From Blepharisma stoltei (lineage: Eukaryota; Ciliophora; Heterotrichea; Heterotrichida; Blepharismidae): a DNA stretch of 64,000 nucleotides. Made by a program: the position numbers and the translations under genes. Positions 21,068 through 31,061 of this stretch are shown in pieces (within the stretch, counting starts at the first letter, position 1; the number at the start of each line of letters is the position of its first letter). The DNA is taken from positions 186,001 to 250,000 of the forward strand of contig CAJZBQ010000062.1 of NCBI GenBank assembly GCA_914767885.1, given 5' to 3'. The notes under the pieces were generated by a model. The model saw nothing but the letters and a program-made list of their open reading frames with translations, ran no database searches and had not been told where the DNA came from.

Positions 21068-21288
21068 GGTGCAGGTCAAATGACTTTGCTTTTTGATAGT
21101 GTCCGTTTCACTGAAAAATTTTTGGCCGAAAATTGATGAAAATTTTTTATAGTGAGACATTTGAGCGAAAAAGCCTGTTAATTTTCGACCAAATATCCGC
21201 ACTATCAAAAAGTTGCGACCAAATGGGTTTCGATGAAATGTATACTGTCAAAAATCCACGTTCATTTGACATGGAGCCTATATCCTTA
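21068..21288. mobile_element. IES/MITE, 221-bp family, copy 2 (intergenic)
   Basis: Flanked by CTATATCCTTA at 21057-21067 and 21278-21288 (11 bp). Same ends and internal blocks as 7630-7850 and the same repeat-to-repeat length, but with a different duplicated target, which marks the flanking repeat as target-derived and not part of the element. Confidence 0.88.
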
Positions 21289-21295
21289 TCTCGTA

Positions 21296-21742
21296 ATACT
21301 CTTTATTTGGCCAGAAATGGCCAAATAGTCGACCCTACCCTAGAGTTATTGGCCTAGGGTCCGTAGCTTGTGGGAGGACCGGGGTGAGTTTTACCAGCTC
21401 TAATTGGACTTTTTCTGGACCCTTAGACGGGTAGCAACAAATTCGGGACGAATTCATTGAAAAAAGGATACTAGGAGGCTTCGAGTTGAGCGTGGGGCAT
21501 GAAGGAGGACCAGGCATTTATCTTCAGGTTGATTTCTCCCCTAAAGTAGGAACCTGCGACCGATAAGTCCTGAATTCAAGGGAGCAGGGTCTCCCCGACA
21601 GATGTCGATGTCACCATTTTTTGATGACATCCTCAGAAAAGAACCAAAAAATTTTTTAGAAGATTTATTGAAGGATTTTTAATTTTGGGACTTATGCCTG
21701 AAAAAATTCACTTTAAGTAATTTCTCTCTCTCTTATCTCGTA
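21296..21742. mobile_element. insertion (447 bp) with 11-bp direct repeats, GC-richer
   Basis: Flanked by CTTATCTCGTA at 21285-21295 and 21732-21742. The right repeat covers the stop codon of the gene at 21733-22113, so the insertion lies at that gene's 3' end; after excision the same TAA is used. The interior is clearly richer in G+C. It overlaps by 4 bases the repeat of the 221-bp element on its left, so two insertions are stacked. Confidence 0.75.
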
Positions 21743-22113
21743 GTAGGGCTCGGTGATCTCTGATAAGAACTCTTTTTTACGATAGAGTAGCTTTTATGTG
21801 TTGGAGGCCTTAATGATCTTGGAGCTGAATTCGTCCTAGAAAACGACCTTTGAAAATTAGAATTTTCTAAACTTTCCTGCCTAGACGATGATGTTAAAAA
21901 CATTCTTTGACGTGAAGGGCTTCTATTAGAGCACTGCGACCTTGTCAAAGGTCCATCAGCCCTTGAATGCGGCACAATCTTCGGAGCTTTAATAGTTTTC
22001 GTGAACTGCGAGGCATATTTCCCAAACGGATTTGTTATATACGGAGTCTGCAAATTTTCTCTCAGCACAAATCTCGTTTTTTGTGTCTGAGTAGAGCCGT
22101 AATTTCTTGACAT
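21733..22113 (-). CDS. Ser/Arg-rich basic protein, unknown
   Basis: 126 residues, one exon, low complexity: RSPSRQRMFLTSSSRQESLE, RSFSRTNSAPRSLRPPTHKS, RSPSPTTR. Ser-Pro and Arg-Ser pairs suggest phosphorylation and a disordered protein. No folded domain seen. It starts 25 bases after the Sec61 stop on the same strand. Its stop codon lies inside the direct repeat of a 447-bp insertion. Confidence 0.65.
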   Translation of the reverse strand: MSRNYGSTQTQKTRFVLRENLQTPYITNPFGKYASQFTKTIKAPKIVPHSRADGPLTRSQCSNRSPSRQRMFLTSSSRQESLENSNFQRSFSRTNSAPRSLRPPTHKSYSIVKKSSYQRSPSPTTR

Positions 22114-22138
22114 TTATTAAGACAACCTAAGCTTTTAG

Positions 22139-23563
22139 TTAAAATAAGAAAACTCCTCCAGACTCTTGTTTTTCTTTGTAAAATGCTTCGAAATACTGAT
22201 AAATAATAGTCACTGCGAGAAGAATTCCAGTCCCTGAACCAATCGCTCCTAGTAAATCAGCCACAATTGTAAGAGCACCAATGCACATTCCTCCGAATGC
22301 TGCAGCGTTAGGGATATATCTGTTAAGCGTCTTCACCATACTTTCATATCTGTGGCCTTCTAAGAACATCTGTTGGTCTCTTAGCTGTTTTGCGACGTCT
22401 CTTGCTGAGCTTCCGCTTACTTCAATCCACGTTTTTGAGAAAAGGGCACATGAAGACAGCACAAAGACTACATATACAATTGCGTGGATAGGGTCAGTCA
22501 CAATGTCTCCAAATTCTCTAGGTGGAGAAATATAATAAGCCAGCCCACCAACAGGAATTGAGTAGCCTTGGTCTAAATCTTGCCACTGTCCAAGAAGCCA
22601 TACAAGTGTAAATGTCCTGTATCTTTTATAGAGGATTTGAGAAAAGAAATAGAGATTGGACACTAGGGCAGTTTGTAAAATAATTGGGATATTGGAGGTA
22701 TAGAACAGCTTGATTGGATATGTCCCTTGATGGCCTCTTACCTTGCTTGATCTAATGCTTAAGTCAACTTTAAAGCCTTGGAAATAAATGACAATCAAGA
22801 AAATAAACACAGTCGCCAATAAACTCATAATATTTGGGGCATTTGACCTGTAAAAAGCTTCTTTAAGGGCTTGAATCTTATTAGTCCTCGTAATAAGCAG
22901 ATGGAAAAGCGCTATAATGGCTCCCTCAAATTCCATCCCTCTCGACGTCGTAATTGTGGTAGGACTAAAAGCCCTCCATACAATATTTTCACAAATATTT
23001 GTAGCTATAAATAAAGAAATCCCAGACCCTAATCCGTAGCCTTTCTGTAAAAATTCATCAAGAATAATCACAATGACTCCAGCTAAAAAGAGCTGAATAA
23101 TAATCATAATAGCGGTGACTGCGCCAATGTCAGAGATATTCCCATACATCCCACTGACGACGTAAGCGACTGCTTCTCCAATTGTAATGAGCATGCCGAA
23201 TAGTTTTTGGGCGCCTTGAAAGAGTGCTCGGTCTTCTTTTAAGCTTTGGTCGACGTCAATTATTTTTGAGCCAGCTAAAAGTTGCATGATCATGCTAGAA
23301 GTGACGATTGGGGAAATGCCGAGCTCCATTAGTGTGCCACGGTTGCTGGCCATAATTACTCTGACCCAGTAGAGAGGATCTGCGTTGCTGGATGTGGAAA
23401 TCCCAAAGAGAGGGATTTGACAGCAGACGAGGTAGATAAATAAGGTAATTGCGGTCCAAACTAGCTTGTCTCGGAATTGAACACGACGCATTGGGTTTGA
23501 TACTTCAGGAAGGACACACATGAGTGGTCTGATCAGAGTAAGAAATCGGACTTTCTCGCTCAT
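22139..23563 (-). CDS. SEC61A: Sec61 alpha, protein-conducting channel of the ER
   Basis: 474 residues, full length (family about 475). Ten hydrophobic segments. Typical Sec61 alpha motifs: the plug and TM2 region ([20 protein letters not shown]), [20 protein letters not shown], the cytosolic loops with [20 protein letters not shown] and [19 protein letters not shown], ending in [13 protein letters not shown]. Known: it forms the translocon pore with Sec61 beta and gamma. No IES or intron. The start is the first ATG and conserved ([21 protein letters not shown]). Confidence 0.97.
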   Translation of the reverse strand: MSEKVRFLTLIRPLMCVLPEVSNPMRRVQFRDKLVWTAITLFIYLVCCQIPLFGISTSSNADPLYWVRVIMASNRGTLMELGISPIVTSSMIMQLLAGSKIIDVDQSLKEDRALFQGAQKLFGMLITIGEAVAYVVSGMYGNISDIGAVTAIMIIIQLFLAGVIVIILDEFLQKGYGLGSGISLFIATNICENIVWRAFSPTTITTSRGMEFEGAIIALFHLLITRTNKIQALKEAFYRSNAPNIMSLLATVFIFLIVIYFQGFKVDLSIRSSKVRGHQGTYPIKLFYTSNIPIILQTALVSNLYFFSQILYKRYRTFTLVWLLGQWQDLDQGYSIPVGGLAYYISPPREFGDIVTDPIHAIVYVVFVLSSCALFSKTWIEVSGSSARDVAKQLRDQQMFLEGHRYESMVKTLNRYIPNAAAFGGMCIGALTIVADLLGAIGSGTGILLAVTIIYQYFEAFYKEKQESGGVFLF

Positions 23564-23770
23564 TTTTATGGTGAAAAGAAGAAATTAAAAAGCTTTTGAA
23601 GATTTGCAGGATTTTTGGTTTCCTTAAAAATCAAGTAATTATTGAGGAAAAAAGTGCTAAAAAATAAGATTTTTTAAAAATCTATTATAAGAATCAAAAA
23701 AAATGAGAAATTTATTATAAAAACATCTTAAATTACCCAAACTTCTTTTTGGACTATTATTAATGTCCTT

Positions 23771-24070
23771 ATGATCAATTTCTCAGAATTTAAATCTCAA
23801 GTTAAAATGGCAAAGAAAAGTGTAATTCAAGAACTCTACCCTCACCTTTTTGAAGAAAAAGAGCAGGCTCAATCTATCATCAATTCTATGCTAAAAATCG
23901 AAGACGAAGCCTCGTCAATCAAAGAACGAGCCACTGGCAAAAAACAAAATTGAACCCCAAGTGACGACTATAAAGAAAATGACGACGATTTTGCTATTGC
24001 TTACCGCGTCATGGAATCCTACAAAAAAGAACAAAAAGACAAAGAAAAGCTTGACAAAGCTAGATCTTAA
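23771..24070 (+). CDS. small acidic/basic protein, unknown
   Basis: 99 residues when TGA at 23951 is Trp (KKQN-W-TPSDDYKENDDD). Largely helical and charged, with ESYKKEQKDKEKLDKARS at the end. No family recognised. It lies 207 bases from the divergent Sec61 gene and shortly before the CCDC191-like gene on the same strand. Confidence 0.6.
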
Positions 24071-24086
24071 CTTAACTTAGAAATTA

Positions 24087-27000
24087 GAAGGCGTCTGCGA
24101 TTTTGATTACACAGTCACTAAGGACCCCAATGCGGGGTTCAACTGCTTTGCGCCGTCTTCAGATTCACCTTGTTCGAGTTGAGACAATGATTCGCTGGCC
24201 AAAGTTCAGCTCTGACACTGCCTTTCCCCTTCTTCAGCTCCTGGTGGCATGGTATTCTGAAGTGAGGACAAAGCTAGATCAAATTCAAAAAAAGTATATC
24301 GGGAGTTCGATCCTAGGCCAGCTATGGAAGAAAGACATCAAAAAGTATTAAAACAGCGACAACAGAGGCTAGAAAACCAAAATTTAATAAGTGTAGGCTC
24401 CAAACTAGAAATGCTCAGAGAAGAACGAAGAAAATTCCAAGAAGAAATTTCTCCTGATGAGCTTGAAGCTATGAAACAATTAGTAAAAAAAGAAGCTGAA
24501 GAAATAAGGCAGCAAGATTTAATCAGAAAAAAACATGAGCGTGCTGCAGAGGAAAGAGAAAGAATGGCTGTACAAAAGCAAAATTTGGCTAAAGAAAAAG
24601 AAAGAATTGAAAAGAATTTTTTGGAATTCAAAGTAAAACAAATTTATACAAAAATCCTGAACACAATAAACTCAGATGAGAGGAAAAATGTGAATTGGGC
24701 TTTTAAGCAGATTTTAAGCTATACAATAGAGCTAAAATCAAAAATGATAAAAATTGCAAGGAAATATAGGTTTAAAAGAATCAATAAATATATGGCGAGA
24801 TGGAGAAAATATGTAAAAGATTTTGAAATTCAAAAAGAGCTGGAAAGGCAGAGGATTGAGCAGGAAAAAATGCAGTTTTTAAATGATACTGCAGATAATC
24901 AATATGAAAGCTGGCTATTAAGGAGAGGATTGATAAGCTGATGCAAGTTTATGAACCAGTTGAGGATTGAAAGAGAACAAGAAGAAGAGGAAATTAAGAG
25001 AAAAGAAAAAGTTGAAAGGCTGATGGAATTTGTAAGACAAAGAGCTGAAGAAGAAAAGGAATTAAGGATACAACAAGAAAGGAAAAAACAAATTGAAATT
25101 GAATGGAGAAAACAACAGCAACTGATTGAGATGATTGAAAAGAGAAAAATAATGGAATATGAAGAATCCCAAAAGAGAAACCAGGGTGTTAGTCAGCCAA
25201 AAATTGATGCCGCAATAGATACACCAGTTATTTTTGAAGAAGCGGCAGTTCAAGCTTCTTTTGATGAAAATCGAGAATTTGTGATTCTGCAACAAGAAAA
25301 TCAGCAAAGGACTGAGCCAGAGAAAATTGTTATTGAAGAAGAAATATCATACCAACAATCAGAGTCGCCGACACAAAATAAAAAACCTCAAAAAGTACCT
25401 AAAGAGCTTGCAAAAATGAAACAAAGAGAAGAAGAACGTAAAAAAAAGCGCGAAGCACTTGAACAAAAGTATAAAGAAAAAAGGATTAAAGAGGAACAAG
25501 AAAAAAAAGAAAAAGAGCTAATAGCACTGGACAATTTGGCTCGTCTACCTAGCTTTAAGGCTCTACCTGGTAGTCTGACAGTCCGGCTCTACCTGGCTCT
25601 ACTTCCTCTATATACATTAAAATGGCGACGGTGAACCAGCCCTTTTTCTCAACGCCTGTAGTCGGCTATGCCGGGGACCTTGTGGAAGAGAATTTGGCGC
25701 TCGGTGTGTGTATCCGGCTAGATTTTTCCTTGGTGCAGTGAAGCGCAGCGTCAAGTTTGATTGACCGTAGCTCATTCTGATGTCAGGTTTTTTACCTCAG
25801 GGGGAATGGTTTCTAGGTTGGAAAAGGGAGGCTCAGCTATACCAAGGGCATCCACTTGGTCAATCGGGGAACTTCCTAGCTCGATGCTGGGCGTTGCGTC
25901 CCAGGCCTGGATTTCCATTTTGGCCGTGAGTCTGACTAGAAGTATTATTTTAATCATTTCAGTATGCATTGATTCTAACATAACTTTTCATTTTATAATT
26001 GGTTGATATATTTTATTTATTTATTTATTTGATGTAATAATAGTAGTTTATAATGATTTTGTTTACTATTAAGATGATAATATAATTTATTTTTTAGTAT
26101 TAAACTGTATTATAAAATTTATATCAGCATTTTATTCCTTTATAAATTGCTGGACTTTGTTATAGACTTGAAAAAAAAAAATATATTGGCAGCAATGCAA
26201 TATATATGCAGACCTCTTTAATGTTTTATTCTTTGGAGATGATGCTATTACAGGCTATTACATTTGAATCTAATATATCATTACAAAATTCATTAAATTG
26301 ATACTCCAAAAACCTAGGTAATTTAATTTGTTAAAGCCAGACTGCCAGGCAGAGCTGAACTGCCAGGTAGAGCCAGACTGTCAGGAAGAGCAGTAGAACC
26401 AGACTTCCGGACTGCAGGGTAGAGCAAGTAGAGCCGGACTGCCAGACTGCCAGGTAGAGCTGGGCTACAAGATTACCAGATGGCCATAGCACTTGCAGAA
26501 GAAAAGAAGAAGAAAAAAGAGATTATTGAAAAAAAGAAAGCTGAAGAAAGGCAGAAAAAAGAAGCAGAAGAAAAAAAGAAACAAGCTTTGATGGAACTAA
26601 AAGAAAAATGTGAAAAATCTGATAAATTTTACTATTTCAGCTTGGTGGCCAAAATGATTAAATTCTGGAAAATGTATTGCAGCAATGTGAAAGAAGCAAA
26701 AATAAAAGCTGAGGTATTTGGAGAAAGAGCTATAAAGAAGCTTATTTTAAGATATTTCATTGAAGGAATCGCGGTTTCAAGGCAGGAAACTCAAGAAATT
26801 GATCGAAGAAGGATGGATTTTGCATATGAGCACTATTTGATGAGACTTAAAAGCTGCGTTTTTCTAAATTTTATACGAAATCGAGACGATCATATGGAAA
26901 GGGAGCTCGAAATGGCCCAACATCATGATAAATACCTTTTAAGAATTTCTATTCAGGCATGGGCAGAAGCTAAAGAGGTCCTCAAAGAAGAAAGGATTAT

Positions 27001-27193
27001 TCAAGAAAATAAAGATAATCAAATAGCTTTGAGATTTAGATTGAAAAAGTTAGGACCAAAAGTAATTAAAACTTGGAAAGAAGCTGTTGAAGAAGAAATT
27101 GAAAAGAAACTGAAAGACCAGCATACACAAGCAATGTGGGATAAAGTGCAGGGGTGGCTGAAGCAGCCTACAACGCAGTATGAAGATGATTAA
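24087..27193 (+). CDS. CCDC191/SFI1-type coiled-coil protein (interrupted by a 965-bp IES)
   Basis: About 714 codons once the IES at 25529-26493 is removed (joint EKELIAL-AEEKKKKK). Many Trp are TGA. Long Glu/Lys coiled coils alternate with short units holding Trp in an SFI1-like spacing: INKYMARWRKYVKD, AKMIKFWKMYCSNV, ISIQAWAEAKEV, PKVIKTWKEAVEE. Known: such Trp repeats bind centrin in centriole and ciliary proteins; CCDC191 has this layout. The 5' end is unsolved: the frame is open from 24087 just after a TAG and has no early ATG (first ATG near 24249). A short upstream exon joined by a tiny intron is likely. The neighbours include other ciliary genes. Confidence 0.7.
25529..26493. mobile_element. 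IES (965 bp) with tandem-unit terminal inverted repeats
   Basis: Flanked by ATAGCACT at 25521-25528 and 26486-26493. Both ends are built of a repeated unit around GGCTCTACCTGGCAGTCTG, inverted at opposite ends (25549-25615 and 26335-26465). The right arm holds at least five units. The middle has a GC-richer part (25620-25930) and an AT-rich part (25980-26330). No transposase-like frame is seen. Confidence 0.88.
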
Positions 27194-27206
27194 TGCCTAG
27201 TATTTT

Positions 27207-27546
27207 TTCTCCTCTGTCTGCAAGTAATTTTCACCCTTGCTAAAAGGGGCTTTTTCCTGTAACAGCACCTGACCGCAGTGTCCTGCTGAGGGTCAAGACA
27301 AAACGACTGAGCAGAATCAGTAAAGGTGGAGATGGAGCAAGTGACGAGCAAGTCTCAAGTCTATGCTCTCTAGCAGCATGGTCCGTCCATGTGCTTCCTA
27401 CCAAGAGGAGGACCTATAACCTGGAGGATATGAACCGTACAGCAAGTCCTAAGTAGTGAGACGTTCTGGTGACGTCCTAAGGTGAGCTCGATCGGTATCG
27501 ACCATAATTCTGACCAGAAATTAAGTATATAACGGCCTAGTATTTT
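27207..27546. mobile_element. intergenic insertion (340 bp) with 11-bp direct repeats
   Basis: Flanked by CCTAGTATTTT at 27196-27206 and 27536-27546, starting three bases after a stop codon. Interior GC-richer than the surroundings, with no open frame of note. No clear terminal inverted repeat. Same general type as 21296-21742. Confidence 0.75.
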
Positions 27547-27670
27547 CCATTGTTTTCATATATCAGAACCATTTTAAATTTTAACAATAAGATCTTGTTT
27601 TTAAAAACTAGCCTTAATTAAGTTAATTTTTGTTTAAAAAAAATCATGCATAATTTATAAGATTTGATAT

Positions 27671-28204
27671 ATGGAAAAAGTAAAAGCTTACTTGATTACC
27701 AGTCTAGGAATCGACTTATTATTCCTTGTTCTAGTATTAATCAGCCTCCATCTATCATTTTTCGCACTAGGGGTAATACCAAATTAGGATTACGACATCT
27801 CGCTTACAGAAATCTCCACGAAATTTGAAATTAACCTTGGCAGAGCATACTGTTCAGTTACATTTGAAGAATTTCAACAATCATCATGCCGACTAATAGA
27901 TTACCCGATTGATATTATATGTGACCTCAAAAATAATTTAGAAGGAGCAGGCATCGTTTATATTATCTTTTCGCTTTTATCTATTATATCATTACTTTTC
28001 AGTGTACTACATTTTATACTAATTTTGATTGTAAAAATCAAGCCGTTCCCTTTCTTAAGTTATAGCCACATCACGTCAGCTCCTGCTTATATATTAGGTG
28101 CAATTTTTTATATATTAATCAGTACTTATTACTCGATTTCAGATACTAAAATCGGCCCAGGAATTCTTTTACTCCTGCCTCTTAAATTGGAGCAAATTTT
28201 TTAG
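27671..28204 (+). CDS. four-helix membrane protein, unknown
   Basis: Hidden by a 15-nt intron (27773-27787) with an in-frame TAG. After splicing 519 bases, 172 residues. Hydrophobic segments: LGIDLLFLVLVLISLHLSFF, IVYIIFSLLSIISLLFSVLH, APAYILGAIFYILISTYYSI, and a weaker last one (GPGILLLLPL). The loop between the first two has two Cys (AYCSVTFEEF, SSCRLIDYP) and a third (ICDLKNN), so it may be extracytoplasmic. No family recognised. It follows the 340-bp insertion. Confidence 0.75.
27773..27787 (+). other. 15-nt intron
   Basis: GTAATACCAAATTAG with in-frame TAG. Removal joins HLSFFALG to DYDISLTEI. Confidence 0.9.
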
Positions 28205-28512
28205 GTAATTTTTTTTATAAAATTAGTTTTAACCTAATTTAATGGAAAAAATGCAAATAGAATATTATTTAAACAGTTTTCACACTTAGTTTTGAATTAA
28301 TTTCTCAAAAATAAATTAAAATTCAAAAATATTGGATTCAATTTACAGTTTTTAATTTTTTAAAAAATTTTCGAAAATTTTTATTTTAAAAAATTAAAAA
28401 ATTATTCCAATTGGGAGGGGAGCTAGTATATATAATCACTGCTATAGCTCTACTTCAAATATCGCTTTACTTTTATATAAAACTTTTTAAGGACTGAAAC
28501 TCAGCTGACATT
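28205..28512. other. AT-rich intergenic region
   Basis: 308 bases, long A/T runs near 28320-28410, nothing coding and no repeat ends seen. Confidence 0.6.
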
Positions 28513-30068
28513 ATGAAATATGCTGTAATTGATGAGCAAGTTAAAGCCGAAGATGGAACTGAGATGAATTTCACACATAGTGAAATTTTTAGGTCAAAAT
28601 TTAATGAATTATCACCGAGGTATGAAGAATTACAACAGAAATATGAAGAAGAAACAAAGCTAACATCGTCACTTAAACAAGAAAAAATGCAGGAGTTTCG
28701 AAGATCAAAGCTAATTGAAGAAAGAAAAGAACAGGAAATGGTGCAAATGAAGGGTGAGTTGTTGAGGATTGAGAGAGATAGAAACGAAGCAAGGGAAAGA
28801 ATAAAAATAAATGAAGAATCTATTATGAAATTGAAAAAAATAATTTTTGACTTGGAAAGTGAGAAAAGAATAGCGGAAACTAACCAGATTGATGGAAACA
28901 ATATATATGGAACCCAAAAAAATAGCCAATATGAAGAAGCTGAGATCTCTAGTACAAAAATGCTTATCCAAAAAATAAAAGAATTGGAAAAAGAAATAGA
29001 TTTAAAGGATAAAGAGATTTTGAAATTAAATTCAAGCGCAAATGAGGTATCTTTTGAGAAAGAAAGTGCTCAATTATTTGATTCTGAAAGCAGCATAAAT
29101 AAAGTGTCATTCGGTTCGAGTGAAATTAGCTCCGTTAATTTTCTCTCCCTCCTCAAGCAATTTTATTTGTGGAGTTAGGTTTTCTTCTGAGAACTTCTGT
29201 ACAGCAACAGCAGTTAACTCTGGCAGATAAGCTGAGGTACTGCTCCAAGTACATCAAGAGGCTCGAAGTTTTATCTCAGCACACCCGAGGAACGTGGCCC
29301 TTAGGCGGGAACAGGAGCTGAGTCAAGGAAGGCAAGGCAGCACAGCCCATCGAAGCTGGAACGCTGTATTCTGCCCGTCCCATGGTGCAACAAAGTGGTT
29401 CGATCCAGAGGTCAATGGGCCCGACACGTGGACAAATATGGTGGCAGCTCTGGAAATGGCTACCCCGTAGTGGACGTTAACGTAATAGATAATATAACGA
29501 TAACGATTCTGAAAGCAGCAATATTAAATCTTATCAAAACTTAGAGCCAGAAACTAATGATTTGGTTCTAAAATATAAATCAGAAAGTGAATATTTGCAG
29601 CAAACATTAAATCAATTGTCAGACGAAAGAAAAATGGTGATAAAAGAAAATTTAACTCTTTTAGAAAATGTATTAAAAGCGCAGAAAACTATAGATGAAA
29701 CAGATCTAAAGCTAGGATTATTAAATTCAGAAATTGCAAGCTTGAAAAATCAAATTTATGATTTAAATTTGCAAAATAGTAAAAATGAAGAAAAAATAGT
29801 TTTATATGCAGAAATTATTAAAAATCAAGAAAATCAAATTTTGATGAAAAATCAAGAAGCAGCTTCAATGAGAGAATTGGTGGAAAGTAAAGAAACAGAA
29901 TTAGTAAATATTTTGAAGGAAGCCGAAGATTATAAGAATAAAGTGGCTAAATTAGTTGAAGAGTTGAGCAAAGCAGAAATAGAGAAAAATGAAATAATGA
30001 ATACTTTGACTGATTTGAGACTAGAAAATCAAGGCTTGATGGAAGAAAGTGAGAAGCGACAAGGCTAA
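28513..30068 (+). CDS. long coiled-coil protein, unknown (interrupted by one insertion)
   Basis: Two coiled-coil pieces, 28513 to about 29137 and about 29500 to 30068. Joining TA 29136-29137 with TA 29501-29502 gives 1191 bases, 396 residues (SSEISSVN-DSESSNIKSYQ). Heptad-rich, Lys/Glu-rich throughout (IKELEKEIDLKDKEILKL, ESEYLQQTLNQLSDERKMVI). No other domain. Three junctions are compatible with the frame; see the insertion entry. It could be a basal-body or cortex protein, but nothing in the sequence proves it. Confidence 0.68.
29138..29502. mobile_element. insertion (359-425 bp, junction ambiguous), GC-richer
   Basis: Between the two coiled-coil pieces. GATTCTGAAAGCAGCA occurs at 29080-29095 and again at 29505-29520 (425 apart); if these are the flanking repeats the insertion is 425 bp. 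TA pairs 29136/29495 and 29136/29501 give 359 or 365 bp and keep more coding sequence. The interior (29190-29475) is GC-rich and contains GGTTCGATCC, which resembles a polymerase III B box; a SINE-like origin is possible but unproven. Confidence 0.65.
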
Positions 30069-30253
30069 ATATTTTCATTTTTATAGTTTGAATGATCTGT
30101 AACTCATTAGTAATTTATAGCTGTTTAAGTAATTCATTATTAATTATTTTATTTTTATAATTTTTATTGTAAATAATCCTAATTATACATCAATGGATTT
30201 ATCCTTTAAAAATTATTAATTATAAATCAAGCTAACAGAAATGGGTTAGAGTA

Positions 30254-30892
30254 TTAAAAGATAAATTGATCTCTGCTTTCTATATATGAAATTAATTCAG
30301 GAGATGAATCCAAAAACCTATAAGTCCATTCCATAAGTGTTGGCGCGCACTGCTCCACCATAAGTCTATAAATTTCAGCTTTCCCAGGCTTTAAAAAATA
30401 ATCCCACATGAATTGAAAAACAATAAAATCAGCAACAGTTAATCTTTTCCCTACAAAGCAATCTTTTCCTTCATTATTTTTTGAAAGTCTGGCTTCAAAT
30501 CTTCTAAGTCATTTCGGCACAATTTCATGAATAATCCTTTCTTTATTTTCAAGGTCATTTTTTATTGCTAATTTTGTAAAATTTTTGTTAACCCCAATAA
30601 TAAATTCACATATAGAGTCTACAAGATATTTTTCCATTCAATCATCAGGCATTATTCCGATTTCATTTGCTAAATATCCAAGAATAGAATAGCATTCTGA
30701 ATAGTTTTCGTTATCTATTTCCAAGACTGGTAATTTTCCTATCCTAACAAAACTATTATGCTTTAGATGACTCCAATCTTGAAAGCTTATTTGGTTATCT
30801 CGAAAAGGAATATTAAAATAATGAAATATCATTCTTATAGGCTCAGCTGTACCATAAATATTGAAATAGTGAAGAGTAATTTCACCTTCCAT
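30254..30892 (-). CDS. glutathione S-transferase (sigma-like)
   Basis: 212 residues with TGA read as Trp at two places (PDD-W-MEKYL and VPK-W-LRRFE). The N-terminal thioredoxin domain starts ITLHYFNIYGTAEPIRMIFH (catalytic Tyr in position) and has GKLPVLEIDNENYSECYSIL, the usual cis-Pro and glutathione-binding Ser/Glu pattern. The C-terminal helical domain has KRLTVADFIVFQFMWDY, the conserved N-cap motif. Known: cytosolic detoxification or prostaglandin-synthase type enzymes. Length is normal. Convergent with the coiled-coil gene at 30068. Confidence 0.9.
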
Positions 30893-31061
30893 GGGAATTA
30901 TAATCTGATATATCAGATAAAAATGGAATTTATGGAGGACTAATAATACTTTATTATAAATAGATTAAATAATAATTTTCATAATTTATCATTATCGCCT
31001 TTAGATTTCATTTCAAGATAATCCTCTTTTCACTATCAAATTTAATATGGAAATTTTTAAA

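Noticed and set aside
24103-24351. 82-codon plus-strand frame overlapping the CCDC191-like gene
   Set aside because: Another frame over the same bases joins directly to the long coiled-coil protein, and this one ends abruptly in it.
25761-26006. 81-codon frame inside the 965-bp IES as a transposase remnant
   Set aside because: No DDE/DDD or other transposase motif and too short; composition follows the GC-richer filler.
29397-29406. tRNA gene at the GGTTCGATCC motif
   Set aside because: I could not fold a cloverleaf with acceptor and anticodon arms around it; at most a tRNA-derived relic.
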